From NCBI GenBank assembly GCA_963763365.1, contig CAVXOE010000001.1, forward strand, positions 1-64,000: a stretch of DNA of 64,000 nt. The letters are read 5' to 3'. The position numbers and the translations under genes are program-made. This document shows positions 43,927-52,494 of this stretch, piece after piece (position 1 is the stretch's first letter; every line of letters begins with the position of its first letter). Below the pieces are notes generated by a model. That model did no database searches and had not been told where the DNA came from. It saw only the letters and a program-made list of their open reading frames with translations. This DNA is from VAZQ01 sp963763365 (GTDB taxonomy: Bacteria; Pseudomonadota; Alphaproteobacteria; Rhizobiales; Xanthobacteraceae).

Positions 43927-44832
43927 ATGATCGAGCTCGACGATCTGCGCTTCATCGACGCCCTGAGCCGCACCGGATCGCTCAGCGCAGCAGCGCGCTC
44001 GCTCAATGTCACGCCACCGGCGCTGTCCATGCGGCTGAAGCGCCTGGAGCGCTTGCTCAACATCAATCTCGTGGTGCGATCCTCAAGGCACCTCCGCTTC
44101 ACCAGCGAAGGCGAGCGGCTCGTCGGCGAGGCGCATGCGCTGCTCGACCGCATCGACTCGCTCCCTGGCGCGCTCGCCGGAGAGGGCAAGAGTCTGGCGG
44201 GGCGCATTCACGTGGTCTCGCCGTTCGGCTTCGGCCGCCTGCATATCTCGCCGCTGATTGCACGCTTTGTGGAAATGCATCCGTCGGTCCATGTCACCCT
44301 CGATCTATCGGAGCGGCCATGGACCGAGAGCAAGACCGCCGATGTCGCGATTCACATCGGCGCGCTGCGCGATTCCACTTGGATCGTGCACCGCCTCGCG
44401 CGCAACGAACGCTGGGCCTGCGCCAGCCCGGAATATCTGAAGCGGCAAGGTGTGCCGAAGGAGCCGCGCGACCTGCTGGCGCATCATTGCATCTGCCTGC
44501 GCGAGAACGACGAGGACGTCACATTGTGGCGCTATCGCCGGACGGCGAAAGGCCGCGCCGAGTCGGTCCGCGTTGCCGCGGCGTTAACCAGCAATGATGG
44601 CGAGGTGGTGCGCAACTGGGCGCTGGCCGGGCTCGGCATCATTCTGCGCTCGCAATGGGACGTGGCGCCGTTCGTCAAGCGCGGCGAGCTCAAGCGAATC
44701 CTGGCCGGTTTCGAGTTCGACGGCGCCGATGTGCTTGCCTTGGTGCCGGCGCGCCAAGGCATCTCGGCGCGAGTGGCGCGCTTCGTCGAATTTCTCAAGC
44801 AGCAGTTCAACCCGCGTCCGCCATGGCGCTAG
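43927..44832 (+). CDS. LysR family transcriptional regulator
   Basis: Regulator of 301 aa: N-terminal winged helix-turn-helix (DDLRFIDALSRTGSLSAAAR, then VTPPALSMRLKRLERLLN) and a C-terminal substrate-binding domain (IHVVSPFGFGRLHISPLIAR, DVAIHIGALRDS). Divergent arrangement with the HAD-TctC-PLP-RidA operon and a 64-bp shared promoter region suggests it regulates that operon. The inducer is unknown. Confidence 0.92.
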   Translation: MIELDDLRFIDALSRTGSLSAAARSLNVTPPALSMRLKRLERLLNINLVVRSSRHLRFTSEGERLVGEAHALLDRIDSLPGALAGEGKSLAGRIHVVSPFGFGRLHISPLIARFVEMHPSVHVTLDLSERPWTESKTADVAIHIGALRDSTWIVHRLARNERWACASPEYLKRQGVPKEPRDLLAHHCICLRENDEDVTLWRYRRTAKGRAESVRVAAALTSNDGEVVRNWALAGLGIILRSQWDVAPFVKRGELKRILAGFEFDGADVLALVPARQGISARVARFVEFLKQQFNPRPPWR

Positions 44833-45125
44833 GCGCGTGTTGCTCGCGTGCGGGGCGCCGCCGTCACAACCCGGGAACGCATGACCGTTTCGGCTCAAGA
44901 GCGGACGCAAGGTCGTATGGCCGGCAGTCGCTCCGCCATCGACGGCGATTGCTGTTCGCTGAATGCAGCGCCGATGTTGCGCCCGGACGGACACCAAGAA
45001 TAGACTTGACGAATAGACTTGGCTCAAATCGGACAGCAGTGAACGCCCAAACAGCCTGCAGCTGTTTTTATCTCGGCCGGCGCTGCGCCGAGCATTAAGT
45101 GCAACGAAGGTTTTCAGGTCGATCA
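44833..45125. other. Intergenic region before the CobT-like gene
   Basis: No supported gene in 293 bp. It contains a direct repeat of GAATAGACTTG (about 44999-45009 and 45011-45021) and a small hairpin followed by T residues. AT content rises toward the downstream gene. Confidence 0.45.
45050..45070 (+). terminator. Weak Rho-independent terminator candidate
   Basis: AACAGC-CTGCA-GCTGTT forms a 6-bp stem followed by TTTA. The stem is short and lies about 220 bp after the LysR stop and 56 bp before the next start, so it could equally be a leader hairpin. Confidence 0.3.
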
Positions 45126-46907
45126 ATGCCTGGCGATGCCAAAAAACGATCGTCAGCAAATCAGCAAGGCATATTGAGAAACCTGGCCGGGCTAAAGAGC
45201 GACAGCTTTGTCGGCTTTCTGCCAGTTATTCTGTCGAGTCCGAAAGCTGAACACGCTTTATATGATCTACGGGCGATCGCGCTGCGCTTTCTGGATATGG
45301 ATTTTCTCGCGGCCATAAGGCCATCTCATTCAGGTCCGGCCTATACGCTCGATGCCGGCATCGATGTCATCGGTTACGCCGCATTCGTCCAGAGCAAGTA
45401 CCGGGAATATGCCGGCATTCACAAAAATCTCGACGCACTGCACGAATATCTTCTCAACACCCCCGAACCCGAAATCATCAATTATGATCTGCCGGCCTTC
45501 CTCATTACATTGCGCGCGGCGCGCGAGGTCATGCCTGAATTGGCTACCGCAACAGTTGCGCTGGAGCCACTGCTGACAGAAGAACGAATTTTTCGAAAGG
45601 CCGGAAAGAATCCTGAATACGCCAAGACCATCAGACGCATTTACAACAAGAGACAGCAGTTCGCTAGGTTTTTCGGCCGATTAAGCGACTTGAACGAAAT
45701 CGTCGCTGGCTTTTTTCCGCTTCTCCTCGAGGAGCCCGATGAAACCGTATTGAGCTATTCCGAGATGAAAGAAAAAATTCGCGCTACGCGCGGTAGCGCA
45801 CCGCAGGCGCAGCCGAACGCAACGAATGGAGAGGAAGGCAAAAAGTCACGCATATCCGCCAAGCAATTCGCGCCTGACCTGAAGCGTAAGGCAGAACGTA
45901 GGGCACGACCCACACTCAATTATTACCGTCCTGCTTCAGCGGCCGTCAAAGATCACGTTACAAGGGCCAACGACTTTCGTGTGTGGACCGTCCCCGCGTC
46001 GATCAAGGAACTGTATGAGCAACACGGGCGAGAACTGACGAAAGCGCAAAGGTCATGGCTCCGATATGCCAAGGACACCTGGGCAACGAAATCGACCATG
46101 CGCTTGGTTCCGTCGGACGAAGGCGGATTTCTGCTCGGCTATTTGACTCAAAAAATCATCGATCCCGTCAGCAACCCACCCGAAATGAACCTGATCGAAG
46201 AGGCGCAGGAAGAGCAGGAAACGATAGCCTCCTTGGTGCTCGACGTCTCTTGCTCCATGCAAGTCGATGAACGCTATAAACTGGCCTACATGATCGCCGA
46301 CCGCTTGAGCGACCTTTTGACAAAGGGCGACGTTGCAACGGAAATTATCGGTCATACAACAACAGGCGAGATCATCCCGAACGTGATCGGCCGCAACCGC
46401 CCGATGCATTACATCGTCTTCAAGACCCGCGAGGAACCCCACAATTTAACGACGGTCCACCGCCTGTGCGCGATCCTGCATACCGGGATGCATTATTTCG
46501 GTTACGACGGCGAAGCCACGATGTGGTGTTACGAACGGTTGAAGAAAAGCCGCGCCAAGCGCCGGGTCATGTTCGTCGTGACGGATGGAGATCCCAGCGG
46601 AACATATATGAGCAAGAAAGGCGACGACATCAGCTATTTCACTGCACGTCATTTTCGCGATGTCGTCGCCCTCATCGAGGCGGAGAAGAACGTCGAGATT
46701 GTCGGCGTGCCTATCAAAGCCGATGTGAGCCGGATTTTCAGTCGTTCCGTACGAATCGATTCCATAGAGGACATCTACAGAAAACTCAGCCCCTTTACCC
46801 TCGCCTTGTTACGCGAATTGAATGAACACAAGCGGCCGTCTCCCGATAGCCCGCTCGACTCGAGAATCGCGGCGTACAGAAAGGCCAAGCGCTTCGGTCG
46901 CCCATAA
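45126..46907 (+). CDS. CobT-like von Willebrand factor A protein
   Basis: Protein of 593 aa. The C-terminal third is a VWA domain with the MIDAS motif LVLDVSCSMQVDERYKLAYM and a later acidic site FVVTDGDPSGTYMSKKGDD; FGYDGEATMWCYERLKKSRA parallels CobT, the VWA subunit of cobaltochelatase-type AAA+/VWA pairs. The N-terminal 250 residues are helical and unassigned; a basic linker (around residues 225-265) follows. There is no CobS/MoxR ATPase or cobalamin gene beside it, and base use is less GC-rich than the flanks, suggesting transfer, possibly phage-derived. The start at 45126 is preferred over GTG 45099 because an AGGTCG site precedes it. It is unlikely to be the cobaltochelatase itself. 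Confidence 0.75.
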   Translation: MPGDAKKRSSANQQGILRNLAGLKSDSFVGFLPVILSSPKAEHALYDLRAIALRFLDMDFLAAIRPSHSGPAYTLDAGIDVIGYAAFVQSKYREYAGIHKNLDALHEYLLNTPEPEIINYDLPAFLITLRAAREVMPELATATVALEPLLTEERIFRKAGKNPEYAKTIRRIYNKRQQFARFFGRLSDLNEIVAGFFPLLLEEPDETVLSYSEMKEKIRATRGSAPQAQPNATNGEEGKKSRISAKQFAPDLKRKAERRARPTLNYYRPASAAVKDHVTRANDFRVWTVPASIKELYEQHGRELTKAQRSWLRYAKDTWATKSTMRLVPSDEGGFLLGYLTQKIIDPVSNPPEMNLIEEAQEEQETIASLVLDVSCSMQVDERYKLAYMIADRLSDLLTKGDVATEIIGHTTTGEIIPNVIGRNRPMHYIVFKTREEPHNLTTVHRLCAILHTGMHYFGYDGEATMWCYERLKKSRAKRRVMFVVTDGDPSGTYMSKKGDDISYFTARHFRDVVALIEAEKNVEIVGVPIKADVSRIFSRSVRIDSIEDIYRKLSPFTLALLRELNEHKRPSPDSPLDSRIAAYRKAKRFGRP

Positions 46908-47214
46908 GCGATCCGCTGACCTTGAGCCCCGAGATCTCTGCCAGAAATGGGTAGAGTCTATCACCTGGGAAGGATGGACATGATCGTCGGGATCCTCAAT
47001 CCACCTCTCCAGTTCCAGAAGAGCGATCATCGCAGCGGGAGTTCCTCATCGCCAACCAAAATGTTAAATATTCGCGGCCTTCGACCGAGGTTTCCATAAA
47101 TACGATAGGCTTAATATAATACGACCATCGCCAATTGGAGTCCGGGCGATTAGGAGCTGATTTGATAAATGGAACGACTTGGCGGGATTACGCTTCGCTC
47201 CATCCGGGCTACAC
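46908..47214. other. AT-rich intergenic region after the VWA gene
   Basis: 307 bp with no supported gene and runs such as TTAATATAATACG. It marks the end of the AT-richer island before GC-rich catabolic genes resume. Confidence 0.5.
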
Positions 47215-48690
47215 CTACTCCACCCCCGGCAAACTCAACGCCTGGTCCACCAGCGCGGTGGCGCGCTTGAAGTCGTAGTTGCGGAAGACGTTCTGCTTCA
47301 CCAGGAACGAGGCGCCGCCGTAGAATTTTTCGTACTGCTGGTGGCGGCTGCCGAACTCCGAGCCGATGAAGTCCCAGATCAGCCGCAACAGTGCGATGCG
47401 GCTCCTGGCGGGCGTGCCGGCGCCCTGCATGTAGCGCTCGATGTCGGGCGCGGTCTGCGGGTTCTCGAAATCGGCCAATGACGAGGGCACCGTGAAGAAC
47501 GCGCCGCCCGCGAGTTCGCGGATCATCTCCAGCATGCGGCCGTTGAGCTCGGACTGCAGCGCCATCGCCGAATAGAGCATGGTCTTCGACGGCCACAGCA
47601 CGCCATCCTCGTCGATCGGGGCGTTGACCTCGTGCGCGAGCAGCATGCCCTCGTAGATCGAGGCGATCGAGGCCAGTTCGCCCATCATGATCTGCACCGC
47701 CGGGTTGGCGATGTTGCCGGTCGTCTCGTTGAGCCGCTGCGCCAGCCCGAGCATGAAGCGCAGCTTGGTGACGTAGCGGGTCTGCGCCTGGTGGTTGCCG
47801 TAGAGGTGCGAGGGCGTCTTCCACCACTGATCGCGCGAGGCTTCGAGGTTGCGGTAGATGAAGACGTGTTCCCACGGCACGAACACGTTGTCGAACACCA
47901 CGTAGGCGTCGGTCTCGTCGAAGCGGCTCGACAGCGGGTAGTCGAACGAACTGGTGGCGTTGAGCGCGAACGGCCGGCGCGGATAGAGCTTCACGCCCGG
48001 CGCGTTGACCGGCACGCAGAGGCAGTTGGCGTAGTTCTCGTCGCCCGGCTGCAGCGGATGGATGCAGCTCAGATGGATCACGTCGGAGATCGCGCCGCCG
48101 GTGGCGAGCTGCTGCGCGCCCGAGATTACGATGCCATCGTCGCGCTCCTTCACGACGCCGGCGTAGAGCGCCGGGTCGCTCTGCTTGTGCGCGGGCTTGC
48201 TGCGGTCGATCTGCGGCGGCACGATCGCGTAGCAGGCGTAGACGTGGTTGTCGCGCATGTGCTCGTAGTAGGCGACCACGTTGCGGGCGAAGTCCTGCCC
48301 GCCACTCTGTGTGCCATTCTGCGCACCTTTGCCGAGCACGCAGGGCGTCGCCGCGTAACCGGCGAAGAAGCCGGCGACGTGGTCGGGCGTGCGCCCCATC
48401 AGCCCGAAGGTCGATTCCGCCCAGGTCTCGGAAAACAGCCGCCGCGCGCGCAGGTCGGCGTGCTTGTGCGGGATCTGCCAGGCGCGCCACACCGGCTGGC
48501 CGGTCTTGGGCGACGTGAAGGTCATGCGCTCGCGGTTTTCCGGCGCGGCCGCGATGTCGAACAGCCGCGCGATCGAGCGCGCCGCCTCGCGGAACGCCGG
48601 ATGCGTGGTGACGTCCTTGACCTTCTCGCCGTCGACGAAAACCTGCCGCCCGTCATTGAGCGAGCGGAGGTAGTCCTGACCTGTGCGCAT
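47215..48690 (-). CDS. 4-hydroxyphenylacetate 3-hydroxylase family flavin monooxygenase
   Basis: FADH2-using hydroxylase of 491 aa in the HpaB/PvcC family (acyl-CoA dehydrogenase-like fold). Recognisable parts: MRTGQDYLRSLNDGRQVFVD, FGLMGRTPDHVAGFFAGYAA, ALNATSSFDYPLSSRFDETD and FVPWEHVFIYRNLEASR. It needs a separate flavin reductase (HpaC-type), which is not seen in the window. It starts a minus-strand run spaced from the molybdopterin subunit by a repeat-bearing gap. Substrate presumably a phenolic or heteroaromatic compound; not determinable. Confidence 0.92.
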   Translation of the reverse strand: MRTGQDYLRSLNDGRQVFVDGEKVKDVTTHPAFREAARSIARLFDIAAAPENRERMTFTSPKTGQPVWRAWQIPHKHADLRARRLFSETWAESTFGLMGRTPDHVAGFFAGYAATPCVLGKGAQNGTQSGGQDFARNVVAYYEHMRDNHVYACYAIVPPQIDRSKPAHKQSDPALYAGVVKERDDGIVISGAQQLATGGAISDVIHLSCIHPLQPGDENYANCLCVPVNAPGVKLYPRRPFALNATSSFDYPLSSRFDETDAYVVFDNVFVPWEHVFIYRNLEASRDQWWKTPSHLYGNHQAQTRYVTKLRFMLGLAQRLNETTGNIANPAVQIMMGELASIASIYEGMLLAHEVNAPIDEDGVLWPSKTMLYSAMALQSELNGRMLEMIRELAGGAFFTVPSSLADFENPQTAPDIERYMQGAGTPARSRIALLRLIWDFIGSEFGSRHQQYEKFYGGASFLVKQNVFRNYDFKRATALVDQALSLPGVE

Positions 48691-48750
48691 AAGCTTTCCC
48701 TTGTCGTTCGCGCGGCTGACCGAGATTTGATTGAACCGAGCCCAAGCCTC

Positions 48751-48829
48751 ACGCCGGTCGTCCCCGCGAAAGCGGGGACCCAGTTCTTTTATTCGACTGG
48801 ATTCCCGCTTACGCGGGAATGACCGGCGT
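48751..48829. repeat. Double-hairpin palindromic repeat
   Basis: Outer arms ACGCCGGTC and GACCGGCGT enclose two inner hairpins, TCCCCGCGAAAGCGGGGA and TCCCGCTTACGCGGGA. Located between the HpaB-type gene and the molybdopterin subunit. The same repeat family occurs at 52382-52488. Confidence 0.9.
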
Positions 48830-48842
48830 ACGTGGATCGATT

Positions 48843-51173
48843 TCAGCCCTCATCTGCACTGCCTCCATTGCGTATCAGCTCCAACAGCTTGTGCGGCGTT
48901 ATTGGCGTCTGCGCAATGCGCACGCCGAACGGCTGCAAGGCGTCCTCGATGGCGGAGATGATGGCGGCGGCGGCAGGAATGGTGCTCACCTCGCCCGCGC
49001 CCTTGGCGCCGAGCGGATTGAGCGGCGACGGCGTCTGCTTGAACAGCGTCGTCATCATCGGCACTTCGGTCGCGCCGGGCAGGAGATAATCCGCGAACGT
49101 GGTCGTCACCGGCTGGCCGCTCTCGTCGTAGCCCATCCATTCCAGCAGCGCGTTGCCGAGACCGTGCGCGATGCCGCCCTGCACCTGGCCCTCGACCAGC
49201 ATCGGATTGATCAGCACGCCGGAGTCCTGCATCGCCACGTAGTTGACGACACGCACGGCACCGGTCTCGATGTCGACCTCGACCTCGGCGGCGTGGCAGG
49301 CATTGGCATAGGCGAGCGCGTCGGTGCGCCAGTTCACGTTGGCCTCGAGACCCGGCTCGACGTCGGCGGGGTAGCCGTAGCCTGGCGCGCCCTTGAGAAT
49401 GCGCGAGAGTTCGGCAAGCTTCACCGACAGGCCGGGCGCGCCGACCACGCGCACCTCACCGTCCACGAGTTCGAGATCGTGCTCGGCGGCCTCCAGCACA
49501 TGACTGGCGAGCTTCTTGGCCTTGGCGCCGACCGCGCGCGCGGCCAGCAGCACCGAGGAACCCGCCGTGACGGTCTGGCGGCTCGCGAACGCGCCGAGCC
49601 CAAGCGAAATGCCGCCGGTGTCGCCCGGCACCACCGTGATGTCCTCGGGCTTGAGCCCCAGTTCGCCGGCGCAGATCTGCGCCAGCACGGTGCCGAGCCC
49701 CTGCCCGATCGCGGCCGCGCCGGTGAACACCGAGACGCGGCCGGTGTTCGACACCCGCACCAGCCCGGATTCGAACGGCCCGCGACCGGTGCCTTTGATG
49801 CCGTTGGCAAGCCCGATGCCGATGTAGCGGCCCAGCGCGCGCGCCGCCGTCTGGCGCTGCGGGAAGTCGGCCCAGCCGGCGGCGCGCAGCACATCGGCCT
49901 GGCAGGCCGGATAGTCGCCGCTGTCGTATTGCATCGAGGCGCCCGAGCGCGCCTTGAGCGGCTTGGTGTAGGGCATCTTCTCGGGCGGGATGAGGTTGCG
50001 GCGGCGCAGCTCCGCGCGATCGAGCTTGAGCTCGCGCGCGACGCGGTCCATCAGCCGCTCCATCGCGAACGCCGCCTGCGGATAGCCGGCGCCGCGCACC
50101 GACGACACCGGACACTTGTTGGTGGCGGCGACGCTCACATCCATCGCCAGCGCCGGTACCATGTAGGGGCCGCTCATCATCGACGCCGAGTTGTACGGGA
50201 TGTTCACGTCCTGCAGCGCGTAGGCGCCGAGATCGTGCAGGAGGCTGCCGCGGATGCCGAGCACCTTGCCGTCGGCATCGACCGCAATGTCGAGCGACCA
50301 GTACTGGTCGCGCTCCTGTGCGGCGTTGGTGAAATGCTCGCGGCGGTCCTCGACCCATTTGATCGAGCGCCGGAGCAGCTTCGCCGCCGCCACGACGGCG
50401 ATGTCCTCCGGGTAGACGCAAAGCTTCGGCCCGAATCCACCGCCGACGTCGGGCGTCGCGACGCGCAGCCGGCTTTCGTCGAGGCCGAGCAATGCGGTGA
50501 GCGACTGGAACAGGTCGTGCGCCTTCTGGGTCGAGGCCCACACCATCATCGAGTTGTCGCTGGCGCGGTACTCGGCCAGAATGCCGCGGCCCTCGATCGG
50601 GTGCGCGGCGCCGCGATGCTGCCAGAGGTCTTCGTGAAACACATGCGCGGCCTTGCCGAAGGCCGCGGCTGCATCGCCGAACGCGACCTTGAGATTGGCG
50701 ATGATGTTGCTGTTGAGCTCGCGGCGTACCGCGGGCGCGTTCGGCGCGCCGGCTAGGCGGCAGTCGGCGACCGCCGGCAGCACCTCGTAGTCGACCGCGA
50801 CCGTCGCGGCGGCGTCCTCGGCCAGGTAGCGATCGTCGGCGATGACGATTGCGATGGTCTCGCCGACATAGGAGGCTTCGCCGTCCGCGAGCGCGAACGA
50901 CCACAGCCGGTCGAGCGACGTGCCGGAATTGGAATGGCGCAGCATGCGCCGCTGGAGGAGTACCGGGGCGAGATCGTCGAGCGTCAGGACGGCGTGCACG
51001 CCGGGAAGCGCCAGCGCGTCGCGCGCATCGATCTCGCGGATCAGCGCATGCGGATGCGGGCTGCGCACGAACGCGGCGTGCAGCACGCCCGGCAGCGATA
51101 TGTCATCGAGGTAGCGGCCCTTGCCGGTGAGCAGCGGCCGGTCCTCGCGCCGTGGCAGGCTGGCGCCGATCAC
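48843..51173 (-). CDS. Xanthine dehydrogenase family molybdopterin-binding subunit
   Basis: Large catalytic subunit of 776 aa. N-terminal IGASLPRREDRPLLTGKGRY, Moco loop PDVGGGFGPKLCVYPED, pocket loop VRGAGYPQAAFAMERLMD and terminal GAKGAGEVSTIP. The catalytic-glutamate region is somewhat different from the 28.3-kb paralogue (GAGEV versus GVGES). GTG at 51173 is chosen as start; the frame is open to an ATG at 51248, but those extra residues are encoded by a repeat. No small or medium subunit is directly adjacent; the FAD and 2Fe-2S genes lie 7-8 kb away. Form-I CO dehydrogenase loop absent. Confidence 0.88.
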   Translation of the reverse strand: MIGASLPRREDRPLLTGKGRYLDDISLPGVLHAAFVRSPHPHALIREIDARDALALPGVHAVLTLDDLAPVLLQRRMLRHSNSGTSLDRLWSFALADGEASYVGETIAIVIADDRYLAEDAAATVAVDYEVLPAVADCRLAGAPNAPAVRRELNSNIIANLKVAFGDAAAAFGKAAHVFHEDLWQHRGAAHPIEGRGILAEYRASDNSMMVWASTQKAHDLFQSLTALLGLDESRLRVATPDVGGGFGPKLCVYPEDIAVVAAAKLLRRSIKWVEDRREHFTNAAQERDQYWSLDIAVDADGKVLGIRGSLLHDLGAYALQDVNIPYNSASMMSGPYMVPALAMDVSVAATNKCPVSSVRGAGYPQAAFAMERLMDRVARELKLDRAELRRRNLIPPEKMPYTKPLKARSGASMQYDSGDYPACQADVLRAAGWADFPQRQTAARALGRYIGIGLANGIKGTGRGPFESGLVRVSNTGRVSVFTGAAAIGQGLGTVLAQICAGELGLKPEDITVVPGDTGGISLGLGAFASRQTVTAGSSVLLAARAVGAKAKKLASHVLEAAEHDLELVDGEVRVVGAPGLSVKLAELSRILKGAPGYGYPADVEPGLEANVNWRTDALAYANACHAAEVEVDIETGAVRVVNYVAMQDSGVLINPMLVEGQVQGGIAHGLGNALLEWMGYDESGQPVTTTFADYLLPGATEVPMMTTLFKQTPSPLNPLGAKGAGEVSTIPAAAAIISAIEDALQPFGVRIAQTPITPHKLLELIRNGGSADEG

Positions 51174-51218
51174 GGGCGTATTCCGATGGCGTTGCGCGAA
51201 GCGGTAAGGCGGCGCGGC

Positions 51219-51355
51219 CTCCCCTCCCCCCATGGAGCGAAGCGACATGGTGGGGAGGGGTCGGGGGTGGGGGGCGCAGTTTTCGGGCGCATTGAATTAC
51301 GCAGCCACCCCCCTCCCCACCCCTCCCCCTCAAGGGGGGAGGGAGCCGAGCGTGC
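51219..51355. repeat. Polypurine/polypyrimidine palindromic repeat
   Basis: C-runs (CCTCCCCTCCCCCCATGG; CCCCCCTCCCCACCCCTCC) and G-runs (GGTGGGGAGGGGTCGGGGG) alternate and can pair into hairpins. It separates the molybdopterin gene from the TctC gene; strong strand asymmetry over each run. Confidence 0.75.
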
Positions 51356-51391
51356 CTGTGGCGCTGTAAGAATTCCCGTCAATGAAGTTGC

Positions 51392-52441
51392 CTAATTCGC
51401 AATGGCCTTGGCGGCCTTGGCGACCACGTCCTTCGGCGTCGCGTAAAGCTCGGCCAGAAGCTTGTCCAGCGCCGGGCCGCTGACCGGATTGATGTCGATC
51501 TTCATGCGGTTGGCCTCGGCAAGAAACTCGGCGTCCTTCATGGTCGCATCGAACGCCGCGATCAGCGCGGCCTTGCGCTCGGGCGGAATATCGGGCGGCG
51601 CCGCGAATGGCCGCGCCATCTCCTGCGCGGCCAGGATCAGCCGCAGGATCTGCAATTTCTCCGGATCCTTCGTCATGTCCATCGCCAGCGGCACGTCGCC
51701 GAGCTCCGGTTCCTTGCGGAACGCCGACTGCACCAGGATGTTCATCTTCTTGTCGCGCAGCCAGGCGGCGTGGCGGGTCTTGATCGTGCTCCAGGACAAG
51801 CCGCACAGGCCGTCGACCTCGCCGCGCTCCATCGCCAGCGTAATCTCGTTGGTGCCAGGATAGCCGGCAACGAGCTTGACCGGTGCGCCGAACACGCTCT
51901 TGAACAGCCGTGCGAAGATATCGGGCTCCGAACTCGGCCCCTGCCCGCCGAGTGTGACGGGTTTCACGAGAAAATCCGCCCATGTCTTCACCGGCGAGGT
52001 ATGCCAGGTGACGCACGTGCTCACATCGTCGGTCATGCTGCCGATCCACGAAAACTTCGTGCCGTCGAAGTTCGCGCCGCTCTCAAGCAGCGGATTGATG
52101 CCGGTGGTGCGCGCGAAGGTGCCGAACACGCTGCCGTCCTTGGGGGCGGCCGAATAGAGGAAGCTCGCTGCCCGCAGGCTGCCCGCCCCTGCCATGTTCT
52201 GCGGAATGATGGTCGGATGCCCCGGGATGTGCCTGCCCATGTAGCGCGCCAGATGCCGCGCGTAGAGGTCGTAGCCGCCGCCGGCGGAGAACCCGATCAG
52301 CAGATTGACGTTCTTGCCTTTGTAGAAGTCCTCGACGCCTTGCGCGGCAGCGGGCTGTAGGCCGCCCATCACAAGCAGGAATGTCATGCCCGCGAAAGCG
52401 GGCATCCAGTACCAGCGGGTGCTTTTCGAATACACGGACAT
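51392..52441 (-). CDS. Bug/TctC-like binding protein with repeat-encoded signal peptide
   Basis: Periplasmic binding protein of 349 aa, related to TctC: VEDFYKGKNVNLLIGFSAGG, YDLYARHLARYMGRHIPGHP, IIPQNMAGAGSL. The ATG at 52441 has GAGGT 5 nt upstream and gives a basic n-region (MSVYSKSTR) before the hydrophobic core; ATG at 52387 would lack it. The residues MPAFAGMT within this signal peptide are coded by a palindromic repeat, so the repeat has become part of the export signal (inference). Lies between the molybdopterin subunit and UbiD genes. Confidence 0.87.
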   Translation of the reverse strand: MSVYSKSTRWYWMPAFAGMTFLLVMGGLQPAAAQGVEDFYKGKNVNLLIGFSAGGGYDLYARHLARYMGRHIPGHPTIIPQNMAGAGSLRAASFLYSAAPKDGSVFGTFARTTGINPLLESGANFDGTKFSWIGSMTDDVSTCVTWHTSPVKTWADFLVKPVTLGGQGPSSEPDIFARLFKSVFGAPVKLVAGYPGTNEITLAMERGEVDGLCGLSWSTIKTRHAAWLRDKKMNILVQSAFRKEPELGDVPLAMDMTKDPEKLQILRLILAAQEMARPFAAPPDIPPERKAALIAAFDATMKDAEFLAEANRMKIDINPVSGPALDKLLAELYATPKDVVAKAAKAIAN

Positions 52442-52488
52442 TCGACCTCGTTGCGCGACTGGATCGTCCGCTTGCGCGGACGATGACA
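52382..52488. repeat. Double-hairpin palindromic repeat overlapping a gene start
   Basis: Outer arms TGTCAT...ATCCAGT and ACTGGAT...ATGACA enclose the inner hairpins GCCCGCGAAAGCGGGC and CGTCCGCTTGCGCGGACG. It covers the signal-peptide codons and leader of the TctC-like gene and ends 7 bp from the UbiD stop codon. Confidence 0.9.
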
Positions 52489-52494
52489 GCGGAG

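Noticed and set aside
45126..46907. Cobaltochelatase CobT for B12 synthesis
   Set aside because: Only the VWA third resembles CobT; no CobS, CobN or other cobalamin genes are adjacent and the N-terminus differs.
48819..50756. Long plus-strand frame opposite the 49-51 kb molybdopterin subunit
   Set aside because: Shadow frame; composition rich in Arg, His and Gly typical of antisense GC-rich DNA.
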